64,000 nucleotides of DNA. Origin: Claveliimonas sp034178805. Lineage in GTDB: Bacteria > Bacillota > Clostridia > Lachnospirales > Lachnospiraceae. The translations under genes and the position numbers were made by a program. The notes below the pieces were generated by a model, which was not told where the DNA came from, searched no databases, and saw nothing but the letters and a program-made list of their open reading frames with translations. The stretch spans positions 186,001 through 250,000 of the forward strand of contig NZ_JBNPMZ010000002.1 in the NCBI RefSeq assembly GCF_050314255.1. Reading direction: 5' to 3'. Positions 16,342-25,464 of the stretch are shown piece by piece; within the stretch, counting starts at the first letter, position 1; the number at the start of each line of letters is the position of its first letter.

Positions 16342-17706
16342 CTATTCTCCGTAAAACGCACATCCGCAACGTCCGTTTTCCTTTACGGTATACAAAGCCT
16401 CATCTGCTTTTTTATAAAGATTATCATCAAAGCCTCTTGCAGAAAATGCGACTCCGACGCTCAAGGACACCTTCGGAAGTCTCTCCAGATGCCTGAGCTC
16501 ATAATTCATATTTTCTACCTTTCGCCGGATAACAGACTTCACACTCTCATCCGTGTCAGGCATAATAACTGCAAATTCATCTCCACCGATTCTTGCCACG
16601 AAATCACTGGTCCGGAAGGTATGATTCAGAATCTCCGCCACTTTCTTCAACACCTGATCTCCCTGCTCATGTCCATATCCATCATTTATCTGCTTAAATT
16701 TATCCACATCAATTAACAAGAGCACAATCGGTACAGCTGCAGACTTCAGCGCTGAACAGGCCTGATCAAAAGAACCACGATTCATAACACCTGTCAATGC
16801 GTCATGCTCTGCCTTCTGTCGAAGCATGGCCTCATTTGCCGCATTAATCTCATAGATATTATTATAAGTCAGAGCCAGATATTTAAATTCATATGAGCCG
16901 ACTATTTCCAGGGTCTTATTGTCCCTGATGCATCTGATATAAACCTGAAGAGGCTTAATAATCAGGATTGCAATAATGATGAAAATGATGACGTTCATAA
17001 TAAATAAAATCGTTATCTGTACACGCTGAATCTGAAGTTCCTGCTCCATTTTTTTCAGACTGCTCTCCTGAGCTGCTCTGGTTGACTTAAGGATGCTGGA
17101 TACACTAAACTCGATATTCGTCATAATCAGCTCTTTGGCATCCTGATACCCGGCACCAAAGACGATCTCCGACGCCTTCTTCTGTTTTTCCTCCGCATCC
17201 AGAGACTGGTCTTCCTGCAACAGCTTCATCTCCTGAACCTCTTTAGGAAGTTCACTCTCAGGATAATCATTCGCTTCAGAAACCAGCCGCATCGCATAGA
17301 TTTCCCTCTCCATCAGGTTATTGGAATCTTCAAGAGCCTTTTTCAGATAATCATGGGTCTCATCATCGGAATGCTTCTCCTCCAATGCTTCCAACGCCTT
17401 TTCTCTGCGCCTGTCTTCATTTGCCTCTTTAAAATATGCCTCTGCATGGCTCAGATCTCCCGTAGCCACGTAGAGCCATACTTCTTCCGTCAGTATATCA
17501 GAGCCTTCCTTAACCATAGCCGCATTCTGCTGGCATTCAATATAATCCTCTGTAGTCGATACAAGCACTTTATACTTTTCTGATATCTGAAAAATGCCAT
17601 AAATGATAAAAATGTAAAGCACAAGCGCAACCAGGATCATCAGATAATTCAGTGTCCGGATTCGGAATCCGGTTACACTTCCCTTACTCTGGTTCTCTTT
17701 TCCCAT
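16342..17706 (-). CDS. Membrane diguanylate cyclase (GGDEF)
   Basis: 454 residues. Two membrane helices (about 15-37, LNYLMILVALVLYIFIIYG, and about 225-248, ILFIMNVIIFIIIAILIIKP) flank an extracytoplasmic helical sensor rich in Glu/Lys. The C-terminal GGDEF domain starts at about 300, with the active-site motif ARIGGDEFAVIMP at about 372. GGDEF is intact, so it should make cyclic di-GMP from GTP. There is no EAL domain. AAAGGAG precedes the ATG. It begins 11 bp after the STAS-kinase gene and is the last gene of a three-gene operon. Confidence 0.92.
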   Translation of the reverse strand: MGKENQSKGSVTGFRIRTLNYLMILVALVLYIFIIYGIFQISEKYKVLVSTTEDYIECQQNAAMVKEGSDILTEEVWLYVATGDLSHAEAYFKEANEDRRREKALEALEEKHSDDETHDYLKKALEDSNNLMEREIYAMRLVSEANDYPESELPKEVQEMKLLQEDQSLDAEEKQKKASEIVFGAGYQDAKELIMTNIEFSVSSILKSTRAAQESSLKKMEQELQIQRVQITILFIMNVIIFIIIAILIIKPLQVYIRCIRDNKTLEIVGSYEFKYLALTYNNIYEINAANEAMLRQKAEHDALTGVMNRGSFDQACSALKSAAVPIVLLLIDVDKFKQINDGYGHEQGDQVLKKVAEILNHTFRTSDFVARIGGDEFAVIMPDTDESVKSVIRRKVENMNYELRHLERLPKVSLSVGVAFSARGFDDNLYKKADEALYTVKENGRCGCAFYGE

Positions 17707-17717
17707 CCGTCACTCCT

Positions 17718-18899
17718 TTAGAAATCAAGGGAATCTACCCTATCAAGCAGTTCCATAAGATGCTGCTTACATAATTCAATACGGCTTCGTCCCTCTTCTG
17801 TTTCAAACCCATTTCTGCGGATAGTTCTGCGCATAAGTCTCGTATATCCAACGATCATACTCTTCTCTTCCACTTCCCGGATGACCGCTTCATCGTCCGT
17901 TTCAAGATATAACCGCAGAGATTTCTTCCATATCTCACCTGCAGCTTCATAAGGAATTCCAAGGAAAGACGGAATAACACTATGATCCTGCTCCGCAAAT
18001 CCCACATATGCAAGATACATGGATGCCAGTTCAAATACCGGATGTCCGAACGCCAGAGTATCCATATCGATCAGCAGAGTCTCCCCATTCTGCATCATAA
18101 TATTTTTCGTATGATAATCACCATGAATCATCGTCATTCTTTTTGGCACTGCCTCAACCAGATCTACCAGCTTCTTTCCCTGTTCCTCCGGCAGATATTC
18201 CTGCGTAAAGCGGGCCCATCCAAGTGCAACCTCCCGCATATCCGGCATATCTTCAGGCTTAACCTCTGTTCCGTGTATCTGCTTAAGAAGCTCAACATAC
18301 AATTCAATGTAGTGATCCAGATCCTCCGGATGTGCCGCAATCAGTTTGGAAAATGATGTGGCATTCAGCAATTCAAATACAGAGCCATAACCTTCCCCGA
18401 CACGCACCACGTCATATGGGATTGCAGTAGGAATTCCCAGCACAAAAGCCTTTCTTGCCAATTCACGCTCACGATGAATGTCCGGCAAACTGTCCGGGTT
18501 ATAATATACTTTTATAATCGTATCCGGATCCAGACGGTAAACCTTTCCATTTGCTCCCTGTCCAATCACCTCACAGCCATCTACAGACAGGCGGCGGTAA
18601 GCCTTTTCAACAGTAATCATCTCCGTAAATCCGGTCATATCCAGCACCTCATACACTTCCGGCACAACATTAATAATCTTCAGATCCGGGGCTTTTTTCC
18701 TGAGACGCAATACCACTCTGAGGCCGGCGCTGGAAATATATTTCAGTTCCTCGGCGTCCAACACAATCTGATTTGTCGGATACTCCTCACAGAGCTTCTT
18801 AATCTCCATCTCCGCTTCCTGTGCATTACCGGAATCAATATGCCCTGCCATAGCAATTTTCAAACAGTCATTTTCATACATACCTTTGATCATTTCCAT
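17718..18899 (-). CDS. STAS domain fused to an aminoglycoside-phosphotransferase-like kinase
   Basis: 393 residues. Residues 1-105 form a STAS (anti-sigma-factor antagonist-like) domain, with the LDAEELKYISSAGLRVVLRL strand/helix and the SS pair where SpoIIAA-type proteins are phosphorylated. Residues about 110-390 form an APH/choline-kinase-like fold: glycine loop EVIGQGANGKVYRL, Lys in DTIIKVYY, catalytic MIHGDYHTKNIMM at about 255-267 and metal Asp in LLIDMDTLAFGHP. I recall a TIGR02172-type phosphotransferase family with this kinase part; the substrate is unknown. GGAGG lies 9 nt before the ATG. It sits 14 bp after the HD gene and 11 bp before the diguanylate cyclase, which suggests a role in the same signalling route. 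Confidence 0.88.
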   Translation of the reverse strand: MEMIKGMYENDCLKIAMAGHIDSGNAQEAEMEIKKLCEEYPTNQIVLDAEELKYISSAGLRVVLRLRKKAPDLKIINVVPEVYEVLDMTGFTEMITVEKAYRRLSVDGCEVIGQGANGKVYRLDPDTIIKVYYNPDSLPDIHRERELARKAFVLGIPTAIPYDVVRVGEGYGSVFELLNATSFSKLIAAHPEDLDHYIELYVELLKQIHGTEVKPEDMPDMREVALGWARFTQEYLPEEQGKKLVDLVEAVPKRMTMIHGDYHTKNIMMQNGETLLIDMDTLAFGHPVFELASMYLAYVGFAEQDHSVIPSFLGIPYEAAGEIWKKSLRLYLETDDEAVIREVEEKSMIVGYTRLMRRTIRRNGFETEEGRSRIELCKQHLMELLDRVDSLDF

Positions 18900-18913
18900 A
18901 TGATCATTCCTCC

Positions 18914-19480
18914 TTACTGATTATCTTCAAACACCTTATCTATCAGGTAATTAAATTCTTCCCATGCCGGAAACTCCTTCAATTCCGATACCGCTTCCGA
19001 AACAGAACGATAATACCATTCCTGCTTCCGGGGATCCTTCTGATTAAAATCCTTCCAAAGTGCATTTCCATTCTTTAAATAATTCCGATAAAAAGAACGC
19101 ATATTAGCCAGCTTATCCGAAAGCCAGAGAATCTTCACTCCCATATCCTTCGACTCCTTCAGAACATTCAGAGATTCCTGTTTTCTAAGCTGCCATGTAT
19201 CCTCCGGCGGCCGGTCATTGCGCTTATCCTCCGATTCAGATTCAACCAGTTCTGCCACTCTGTCTCCAAAACGCTCTTTCAAGACATCTAAAAGCACACC
19301 TGCATCTTCCACAACATCATGCAGAGCTGCTGCCGCCATTATTTCCTTATCCTTTGTCATGGTACTCGCAATAGAAGCAACCTCCATCGGATGAAGAATA
19401 TAAGGGCTTCGCTCCCCCTTCCTCACCATTCCTTTATGAACTTCTACCGCAAAAACAATCGCCTGCTCCAATACATCCAT
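18914..19480 (-). CDS. HD-domain protein of the RelA/SpoT hydrolase (MESH1-like) type
   Basis: About 188 residues. The order matches the hydrolase half of SpoT: YILHPMEVASI, the HD motif AAALHDVVEDAG (about 50-58), and the downstream WLSDKLANMRSFYRNY with a conserved Asp. It lacks the synthetase and TGS/ACT domains, so it is a small stand-alone hydrolase, possibly acting on (p)ppGpp or another nucleotide. The ATG at 19480 has GAGGAG 9 nt upstream, while the ATG at 19489 abuts that site. It is the first gene of the operon with the STAS-kinase and the diguanylate cyclase. Confidence 0.85.
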   Translation of the reverse strand: MDVLEQAIVFAVEVHKGMVRKGERSPYILHPMEVASIASTMTKDKEIMAAAALHDVVEDAGVLLDVLKERFGDRVAELVESESEDKRNDRPPEDTWQLRKQESLNVLKESKDMGVKILWLSDKLANMRSFYRNYLKNGNALWKDFNQKDPRKQEWYYRSVSEAVSELKEFPAWEEFNYLIDKVFEDNQ

Positions 19481-19557
19481 TACTCGCATCTCCTCTTATT
19501 TGAAAACGGAGACAGGATATCCCGCCCCCGTTTTTTCTAATCCGTCAGTCAGATTAT

Positions 19558-21483
19558 TTAAAATTCAAATATCGCAACTCCGTATGGCGGCAGTTTATAT
19601 TCAAATGAGAATTTCCTTCCATCACATTCTTTCTTAACGGCTTTATAAACAAGCGGCCGTTTCTCGCCGTTTCCACCATACTTTGGATCGTCGCTGTTCA
19701 TAACTAATTTGTACTGTTTCCTTCGCGGAACACCTACTCTGTAATCATCTCTTGCCACCGGTGTAAAGTTGCACACAAACAGCAGATTCTTCTTACCATC
19801 TTTAGAGTGTCTTATGAAGCTGTAAATACTTCTTTCCTTATCGTCAGCATTCACCCACTCAAAACCATCCCATGAATTATCAACCTGATACATGGCTTTA
19901 TTGCGCTTATAAAGATGCAGCAAATCTTTTACCCAGGTCTGCATCTGCTTATGCTCGTCCTTCTCTAACAGATCCCAGTCAAGCTCTCTTTCCTCACTCC
20001 ACTCTCTGAGCTGAGCAAATTCCTGTCCCATAAAGAGCAGCTTCTTGCCGGAATGTCCCATCATAAATGCATATCCTACTTTCAGATTCGCAAACTTGTC
20101 CCATCCCAGACCAGGCATCTTATTCAGCATGGAACATTTCAGGTGCACTACCTCATCATGTGACAGCACCAGAATATATTTCTCACTGTATGCATAACTC
20201 ATGGCAAAAGTCATATTGTAGTGAGACCACTGTCTGAAATACGGATCCTTCTTCATATACTCTGTAAAATCATGCATCCATCCCATATTCCATTTCAGGC
20301 TGAATCCAAGACCGCCATCTTCCGGATCACCGGTAACCTTCGGCCATGCCGTAGATTCCTCTGCAATCATAAGTGCTCCCGGATTTCTTCCCAGAACCAC
20401 AGAATTCAAATGTTTAAAGAACGCAATCGCTTCCAGATTCTCATGACCGCCGTACTGATTTGCTACCCACTGTCCTGCCTGTTTTCCATAATCCAGATAA
20501 AGCATGGAAGCCACCGCATCCACACGCAGTCCATCCACATGGAACTTCTCTACCCAGTACAGGGCATTGGAAATCAGGAAATTCTGCACTTCATTCTTGC
20601 CATAATCAAATATCTTTGTTCCCCAATCCGGATGCTCTCCCTTTCTCGGATCCGCATACTCATATGTAGGAGTACCGTCAAAATCAGCAAGACCGTGCGC
20701 ATCTCTCGGAAAATGTGCCGGAACCCAGTCAAGGATAACACCAATTTTATTCTTATGGAAATGATTAATCATCCATGCAAAATCTTCCGGAGTACCATAC
20801 CGGGATGTCGGTGCAAAATATCCGGTTACCTGATACCCCCAGGAACCGTCATACGGATGCTCTGCAATACCAATCAGCTCAACATGGGTATAACCCATCT
20901 TCTTTATATATTTTGCTGCTTCTTTTGCAAATTCCCGATAGTTATAGAATCCTTTCGCACTGTCCTCTCCTTCTTCCACCGGATGACGTCTCCAGGAACC
21001 GATATGTGCCTCGTATACAGACATCGGCTCCTCTGTGTACTTCCATGCCTTTCTCTTAGTCATCCACTCTTCATCTGTCCATTTGATTTCTGAAATATCA
21101 AAGACTCTGGAAGCTGTACCCGGCCGGAGTTCTGCATAGTTTGCAAACGGATCTGCCTTTAACCTCCGTTCTCCCCAGTGAGTCTCAATACAGTATTTAT
21201 AAATTGTTCCATCCGGCAGTCCGGGAATAAAGCATGTATAAATTCCAAGAGGCTCTCCTCTATCCATATAATTTGCATTCTGATCCCAGTTATTAAAGTC
21301 ACCTACTACAGACACAGACTTCGCATGTGGAGCCCAGACTGCAAAATAAATTCCTTCCTGTTCTCCATCATTTACTCGATGGGCACCCAGCTTTTTATAA
21401 ATTTCATAGTGATTTCCCTGTCCAAAAAGATAATGATCCAGTTCCCCGATTTCATACGCTTTCAACTCTTTTTTCTCTTCCAT
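19558..21483 (-). CDS. glgB: 1,4-alpha-glucan branching enzyme GlgB
   Basis: 641 residues. The N-terminal CBM48 domain has YFAVWAPHAKSVSVVGDFNN-W. The GH13 catalytic barrel has DWVPAHFPRD, the nucleophile region DGLRVDAVASMLYLDYG, the acid/base region LMIAEESTAWP and the LSHDEVVHLK loop. It makes alpha-1,6 branches in glycogen. No other glycogen gene is adjacent. The gene is monocistronic: an AT-rich promoter region with TATAAT lies about 45 bp upstream and the HD gene starts 77 bp downstream. Confidence 0.96.
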   Translation of the reverse strand: MEEKKELKAYEIGELDHYLFGQGNHYEIYKKLGAHRVNDGEQEGIYFAVWAPHAKSVSVVGDFNNWDQNANYMDRGEPLGIYTCFIPGLPDGTIYKYCIETHWGERRLKADPFANYAELRPGTASRVFDISEIKWTDEEWMTKRKAWKYTEEPMSVYEAHIGSWRRHPVEEGEDSAKGFYNYREFAKEAAKYIKKMGYTHVELIGIAEHPYDGSWGYQVTGYFAPTSRYGTPEDFAWMINHFHKNKIGVILDWVPAHFPRDAHGLADFDGTPTYEYADPRKGEHPDWGTKIFDYGKNEVQNFLISNALYWVEKFHVDGLRVDAVASMLYLDYGKQAGQWVANQYGGHENLEAIAFFKHLNSVVLGRNPGALMIAEESTAWPKVTGDPEDGGLGFSLKWNMGWMHDFTEYMKKDPYFRQWSHYNMTFAMSYAYSEKYILVLSHDEVVHLKCSMLNKMPGLGWDKFANLKVGYAFMMGHSGKKLLFMGQEFAQLREWSEERELDWDLLEKDEHKQMQTWVKDLLHLYKRNKAMYQVDNSWDGFEWVNADDKERSIYSFIRHSKDGKKNLLFVCNFTPVARDDYRVGVPRRKQYKLVMNSDDPKYGGNGEKRPLVYKAVKKECDGRKFSFEYKLPPYGVAIFEF

Positions 21484-21546
21484 AACCTCACCCTCTCGGC
21501 TTAAAAATATGATACTTTAATTATACTGTAATAAAGTATAAAAAGA

Positions 21547-21586
21547 AAGAGTTTTGACAATCAAATTTTGTCAAAACTCTTCTTTT
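21547..21586 (-). terminator. Terminator after the TPR/acidic/P-loop gene
   Basis: GAGTTTTGACAA (21549-21560) pairs perfectly with TTGTCAAAACTC (21568-21579), with A/T runs on both sides. It lies 40-75 bp beyond the stop codon at 21624. Confidence 0.85.
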
Positions 21587-21623
21587 TACGTAACAGGAAA
21601 TCCCTCAGGAATTCCTATTTTGC

Positions 21624-24600
21624 TTAAATTCTAAAATCTTCTTCTTTCAGAATAATACGATCTGAACTGTCGGTGCTCTTTCCGAACATACGTCTTGCAA
21701 GATGCTTCACATTTGCTTTCTGAGAATGTTGAATTGCAGCATCCATGATCTCTTTAACCTCAGCAACCGTCACTGCATGATCCTCTCTCTGCATAATATC
21801 AATTCTGCTGTACAGAGCAAGAATTCCCATCTCATCCAGCTTATATCCATTCTCTTTTGCATAGGTCTGACCAAATGTAACCAGCTCATCATTGATAAAT
21901 ACCGGAAGTTCCAGCCTGGAGGTAAATTTCTTTTTAAATTCCGGATTGGCGATAAATAATTTTTCCAATGGCTTTCTCTGATCCTCAAGTACAAACAGAA
22001 GCTCTCCTGTCTTCTTTTCCATCAGATAATTCAGTTCCTTCACGGTTCTGGAATTCAGCTTTCCTGCCTTCTCAATAATAATCGCTCCTCCGCGAAGCTT
22101 CTTGATAATATTCGTAAGCTCTTTCTTATTCAGAGACTCGCCGGTAACAATCGCCACCTTACCCTGTCTTAAATTTCTCTGCCGCTGGATTGCCTTGACA
22201 ATATCAACTGCAAGAACCGTCTTTCCGGAACCTTTCTGTCCGATAACCAGAATATTTCCAGTACGGGATGTGCCTTCCCTCTTCTCTCTTCTGTCGTTAT
22301 CCAGAACCTCTACAATCTGCTCACTCATACCTCTGACCGGTACAAAGTAAGAAAATAGTTTCTTCTGTTCTTCTGTAAGACCTGCTTTCAGTCCAATCTC
22401 ACTGGTCGCACTCAAATCATAACGTCCGGTAACTACAAATCCTGTATCAAAAGGCACACCTGCTTTGCCCTTTTTAATTCTCTTTTGAATTTCTTCTTCT
22501 GTAGGCTCTTCGATAACAAGTTCTTCTTTTTCCTCGACTTCCTCTTCCTCAAACTCTATTTCGTCATAGTCATCGTCGTCATCCTCGTCGTCGTCATCCT
22601 CGTCGTCGTCATCCTCGTCATCATCATCGTCGTAGTCTTCAAAATCGTCTTCGTCGTAGTCGTCCTCATCATCCTCGTCGTCAAAATCGCCTTCATCGTA
22701 GTCGTCCTCGTCATAATCATCGAAATCATCGTCATCATCCAGATCAAAATCATCCTCATCCAGATGAATATCCACAGGCGCCTCATTCTTACGACCGGAA
22801 TCACTCTGTTCCATCTCTTTCATTAACTGCAGTAAATCTGCCGTCATACCAAGGACATCGTCGCTTTTATCTTTCTTTTCGACTTTCTCAATTTCTTCCA
22901 CTAATTCATAGTCATCTTCATCGTCCGGTTCTTTTTCAACCTCTTCGATCTCTTCCACTAATTCATAGTCATCTTCATCGTCGTCTTCAATCTTTTTCTC
23001 GACCTTTTCGATTTTTTCGTCCTTTTTGACTTCTTCCACTACCTCGTAGTCATCTTCATCATCGAAGTCTTCCTCGGTCTCTTCTTCGACCTCTTCGACT
23101 TCCTCCACTACCTCGTAGTCATCCTCGTCATCGAAATCTTCCTCGGTCTCTTTTTCAATCTCTTCGACTTCTTCCACTACTTCATAGTCGTCTTCATCAT
23201 CAGGCTCTTCCTCTGCTTCCGGCTTCCTGCGAATTGCTTCTTCCAGTTCTTTCGTAATTTTTCCGGCAGCCATCCTCTCCAGCAGTCTTTCTTCTTCTTC
23301 AGCCTTTTCTGCCGCAAGTCTGCGCTCTTCTTCTGCCCTCTGCTCTGCCAGAAGCCGTTCCTCTTCTGCCTTTCTGATCGCAATACGGCGGGCTTCCTCT
23401 GCCGCCTTCTGCTCAGCAATACGGCGGGCTTCTTCCGCTGCTCTTTGCTGCTCTTCAATACGGCGGGCTTCCTCTTCACGTCTCTTCTCTGCCTCACGTC
23501 TCTTCTGCGCAAGACGTTCCTCGTCCTTCTGCTTCTGGGTTTTAATTGCCTCAGCATTCTCCCTCTGCTTTGCTTCCCATTCCTGCAGAATCTCATCTAT
23601 CTTCATCTGTCCGGTAATCCGAAGTTCTTCATCCCGTTTCCTGCTTGCCTTTTCTTCAATATCCAGTCCATTTGCAAGTGCAACTCCATTCTTTAATGCC
23701 TCTGCCAGGGTTGCTCCCTTCACTGTCTTTCGAATCGGGGATTCTTCTCTTACCTTCTTTTCCTCTTCCGGTTCAGCTTCTGCCTCTTCTGTCTCCGGTT
23801 TCTCCACATCTGTTTCTGTCTCTTCTGCCTCTTCTGTCTCCGCCTCGTCTTCGCTCTCTTCCTTCTCAACCGGAAGGGCTTCCTCAATAATAGCCTGTAC
23901 ATCCAGCTTATTTGTCTGTGCATCACTTCGCCGAAGCACCTTCTCAAGTGCCTCTTTTGCAGAGTTTTTCTTTACCGGCTTTTCTTCAGCCTCAGCAGCC
24001 TCTTCTGCTTCCTGCTGCTCTACAGAAACCTCCTCTGTCTCTTCGGAATCATTCGTTTCCTCTTCCACGGATTCTTCCAAAGCCTCCTGTTTCCTCATGA
24101 ACTCCTCATCTTTAAACCGATTGTTATATTTCTCCTGCTGCAGCGGTGTCAGCGGCTTGTACTGCATCTTAAGCTCCATTGCCTTATATACATACTGACC
24201 CTCACTAAACCACAGAATAAGATCATCACACTCTTCCAGGCACTCGGCACTCATACCGGCCTCATGATAAAGACTCGCAAGCTCGTATGCCCATTTCTCC
24301 ACATATTCAGCTTTCTTAAACTCCTCCAGAGCATGGATCTGCTCTGCAATCGGTGCACGGCGTGCACGCAGAATCTTGTATTTCAAAATATACTGATTCG
24401 GATCCTTCGGTGCCAGCTTGATAAATTCCTCATAGCAATCTGTAGCTTCTTCCGTATCATTAATCTTCAAAGCAAGCGTTCCCAGACGATACACGATCTT
24501 TCTGCTCTCCGGCGCACGGTCATACGCCAGGAATAACACATCCCTGCTCTTCTGATTCTCCCCATTATATTCATATATTTCGCTGACGCTATTAAGCATG

Positions 24601-24722
24601 GACGCATTCTTTACTCTGCGCCAGTCAATAGTATCCGCAATTTCCATTGCCTTTTTGTACTGCTTTTTCTCCATATACTCAAGCATTTGTTCTGTTTTAA
24701 CCCGATATTCATATTTATCCAA
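21624..24722 (-). CDS. Giant TPR - acidic repeat - P-loop ATPase protein
   Basis: About 1032 residues in four parts. Residues 1-205 are TPR-like helices (YRLGTLALKINDTEEATDCY). About 205-500 is a charged low-complexity and coiled-coil region rich in Glu, Ala, Arg. About 500-740 is hyperacidic, with five or so copies of a DDEDDYEVVEEVEE-like unit and then runs of Asp/Glu. About 765-1032 is a P-loop domain with Walker A IGQKGSGKTVLAVDI at about 825 and a Walker-B-like GAIIIEKAG, resembling the AAA modules of CbxX-type proteins. The function is unknown; it may be an ATP-dependent assembly or regulatory factor. The start is uncertain: GTG at 24731, or TTG at 24722 with GAGG at a normal distance. 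Confidence 0.75.
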   Translation of the reverse strand: MDKYEYRVKTEQMLEYMEKKQYKKAMEIADTIDWRRVKNASMLNSVSEIYEYNGENQKSRDVLFLAYDRAPESRKIVYRLGTLALKINDTEEATDCYEEFIKLAPKDPNQYILKYKILRARRAPIAEQIHALEEFKKAEYVEKWAYELASLYHEAGMSAECLEECDDLILWFSEGQYVYKAMELKMQYKPLTPLQQEKYNNRFKDEEFMRKQEALEESVEEETNDSEETEEVSVEQQEAEEAAEAEEKPVKKNSAKEALEKVLRRSDAQTNKLDVQAIIEEALPVEKEESEDEAETEEAEETETDVEKPETEEAEAEPEEEKKVREESPIRKTVKGATLAEALKNGVALANGLDIEEKASRKRDEELRITGQMKIDEILQEWEAKQRENAEAIKTQKQKDEERLAQKRREAEKRREEEARRIEEQQRAAEEARRIAEQKAAEEARRIAIRKAEEERLLAEQRAEEERRLAAEKAEEEERLLERMAAGKITKELEEAIRRKPEAEEEPDDEDDYEVVEEVEEIEKETEEDFDDEDDYEVVEEVEEVEEETEEDFDDEDDYEVVEEVKKDEKIEKVEKKIEDDDEDDYELVEEIEEVEKEPDDEDDYELVEEIEKVEKKDKSDDVLGMTADLLQLMKEMEQSDSGRKNEAPVDIHLDEDDFDLDDDDDFDDYDEDDYDEGDFDDEDDEDDYDEDDFEDYDDDDDEDDDDEDDDDEDDDDDYDEIEFEEEEVEEKEELVIEEPTEEEIQKRIKKGKAGVPFDTGFVVTGRYDLSATSEIGLKAGLTEEQKKLFSYFVPVRGMSEQIVEVLDNDRREKREGTSRTGNILVIGQKGSGKTVLAVDIVKAIQRQRNLRQGKVAIVTGESLNKKELTNIIKKLRGGAIIIEKAGKLNSRTVKELNYLMEKKTGELLFVLEDQRKPLEKLFIANPEFKKKFTSRLELPVFINDELVTFGQTYAKENGYKLDEMGILALYSRIDIMQREDHAVTVAEVKEIMDAAIQHSQKANVKHLARRMFGKSTDSSDRIILKEEDFRI

Positions 24723-24900
24723 TATTCTCACCTCAATATCTTATTCATACTTTATAAGCATGCAAGTCTGATTCTTATTAAGTTTAACATATGCTGTAGC
24801 CATTGTCAAAATAATAGCATCAATCTGGTGAAATAGATTCATGTTTTTACACTTGAAAAACGACCATTATAACTACTTTGATTATAATGGCCGCCTTATA

Positions 24901-25390
24901 TTAAATTTTATAATATTTTTTATATTTTTTAATCGGAGGATATAATTTCGATTCCTGTTCCTTTGCCAGTTTTTCGCTCAATCCATAATCCAATGCTTCT
25001 TCACGCATCATCTAATATCTCTGAACTACTGTGGTATCTTTTTTCTTTTACTAATCCAATACGTATTGCAGATTCTGAATCATGATACCGGTTATCCATC
25101 CACTCCGAATTTCTCTTAATTTTATTCTCTTACCGGATTTATTATCTATGGTTAAGGCTTATTCTGTAGGAACTATTATCTGCCATACCACTTACGTATT
25201 GAATTGTACATATTGCGTTGTCCAACGGTTTAAGCCTCCTTCCTCTCTTTTCATTTCCAGCTTTGATATATCTCACCGACATATGAAATATATCTGAAAT
25301 CCGTTTTTTCAAAATCCCTTTCTCGTCAGGACTTTTTTTGGTTTTCCTTTGGATTGATTTAATAATAACACCCAAGTCTTTATTTGTCAA
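24901..25390 (-). pseudogene. Decayed gene of unknown family
   Basis: The 733-bp gap between the genes ending 24722 and 25465 has no intact gene. On the minus strand, 25142-25390 encodes 82 residues (MTNKDLGVIIKSIQRKTKKS, then KKRISDIFHMSVRYIKAGN), basic and possibly helix-turn-helix-like. After its stop, a second frame (about 25009 down to 24901) reads MREEALDYGLSEKLAKEQES and ends KKYKKYYKI. The fragments look like one gene broken by frameshifts, but I cannot name it. A perfect AT hairpin (CATTATAA / TTATAATG) lies at about 24865-24889. Confidence 0.35.
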
Positions 25391-25464
25391 TACTATTTTG
25401 CATTTATTTTCTATTTATTTTATAATTGTATTATTTTGTGAAAATATTCTGTCTTTTTAGAATT

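Noticed and set aside
20221..21093. 290-residue plus-strand frame opposite glgB
   Set aside because: A shadow of the codon pattern of glgB, with no motif of its own.
22540..22790. CGT/CAT-rich microsatellite as a non-coding repeat or frameshift site
   Set aside because: The tract stays in frame within the large gene and codes for Asp/Glu runs, so it is annotated as part of that protein.
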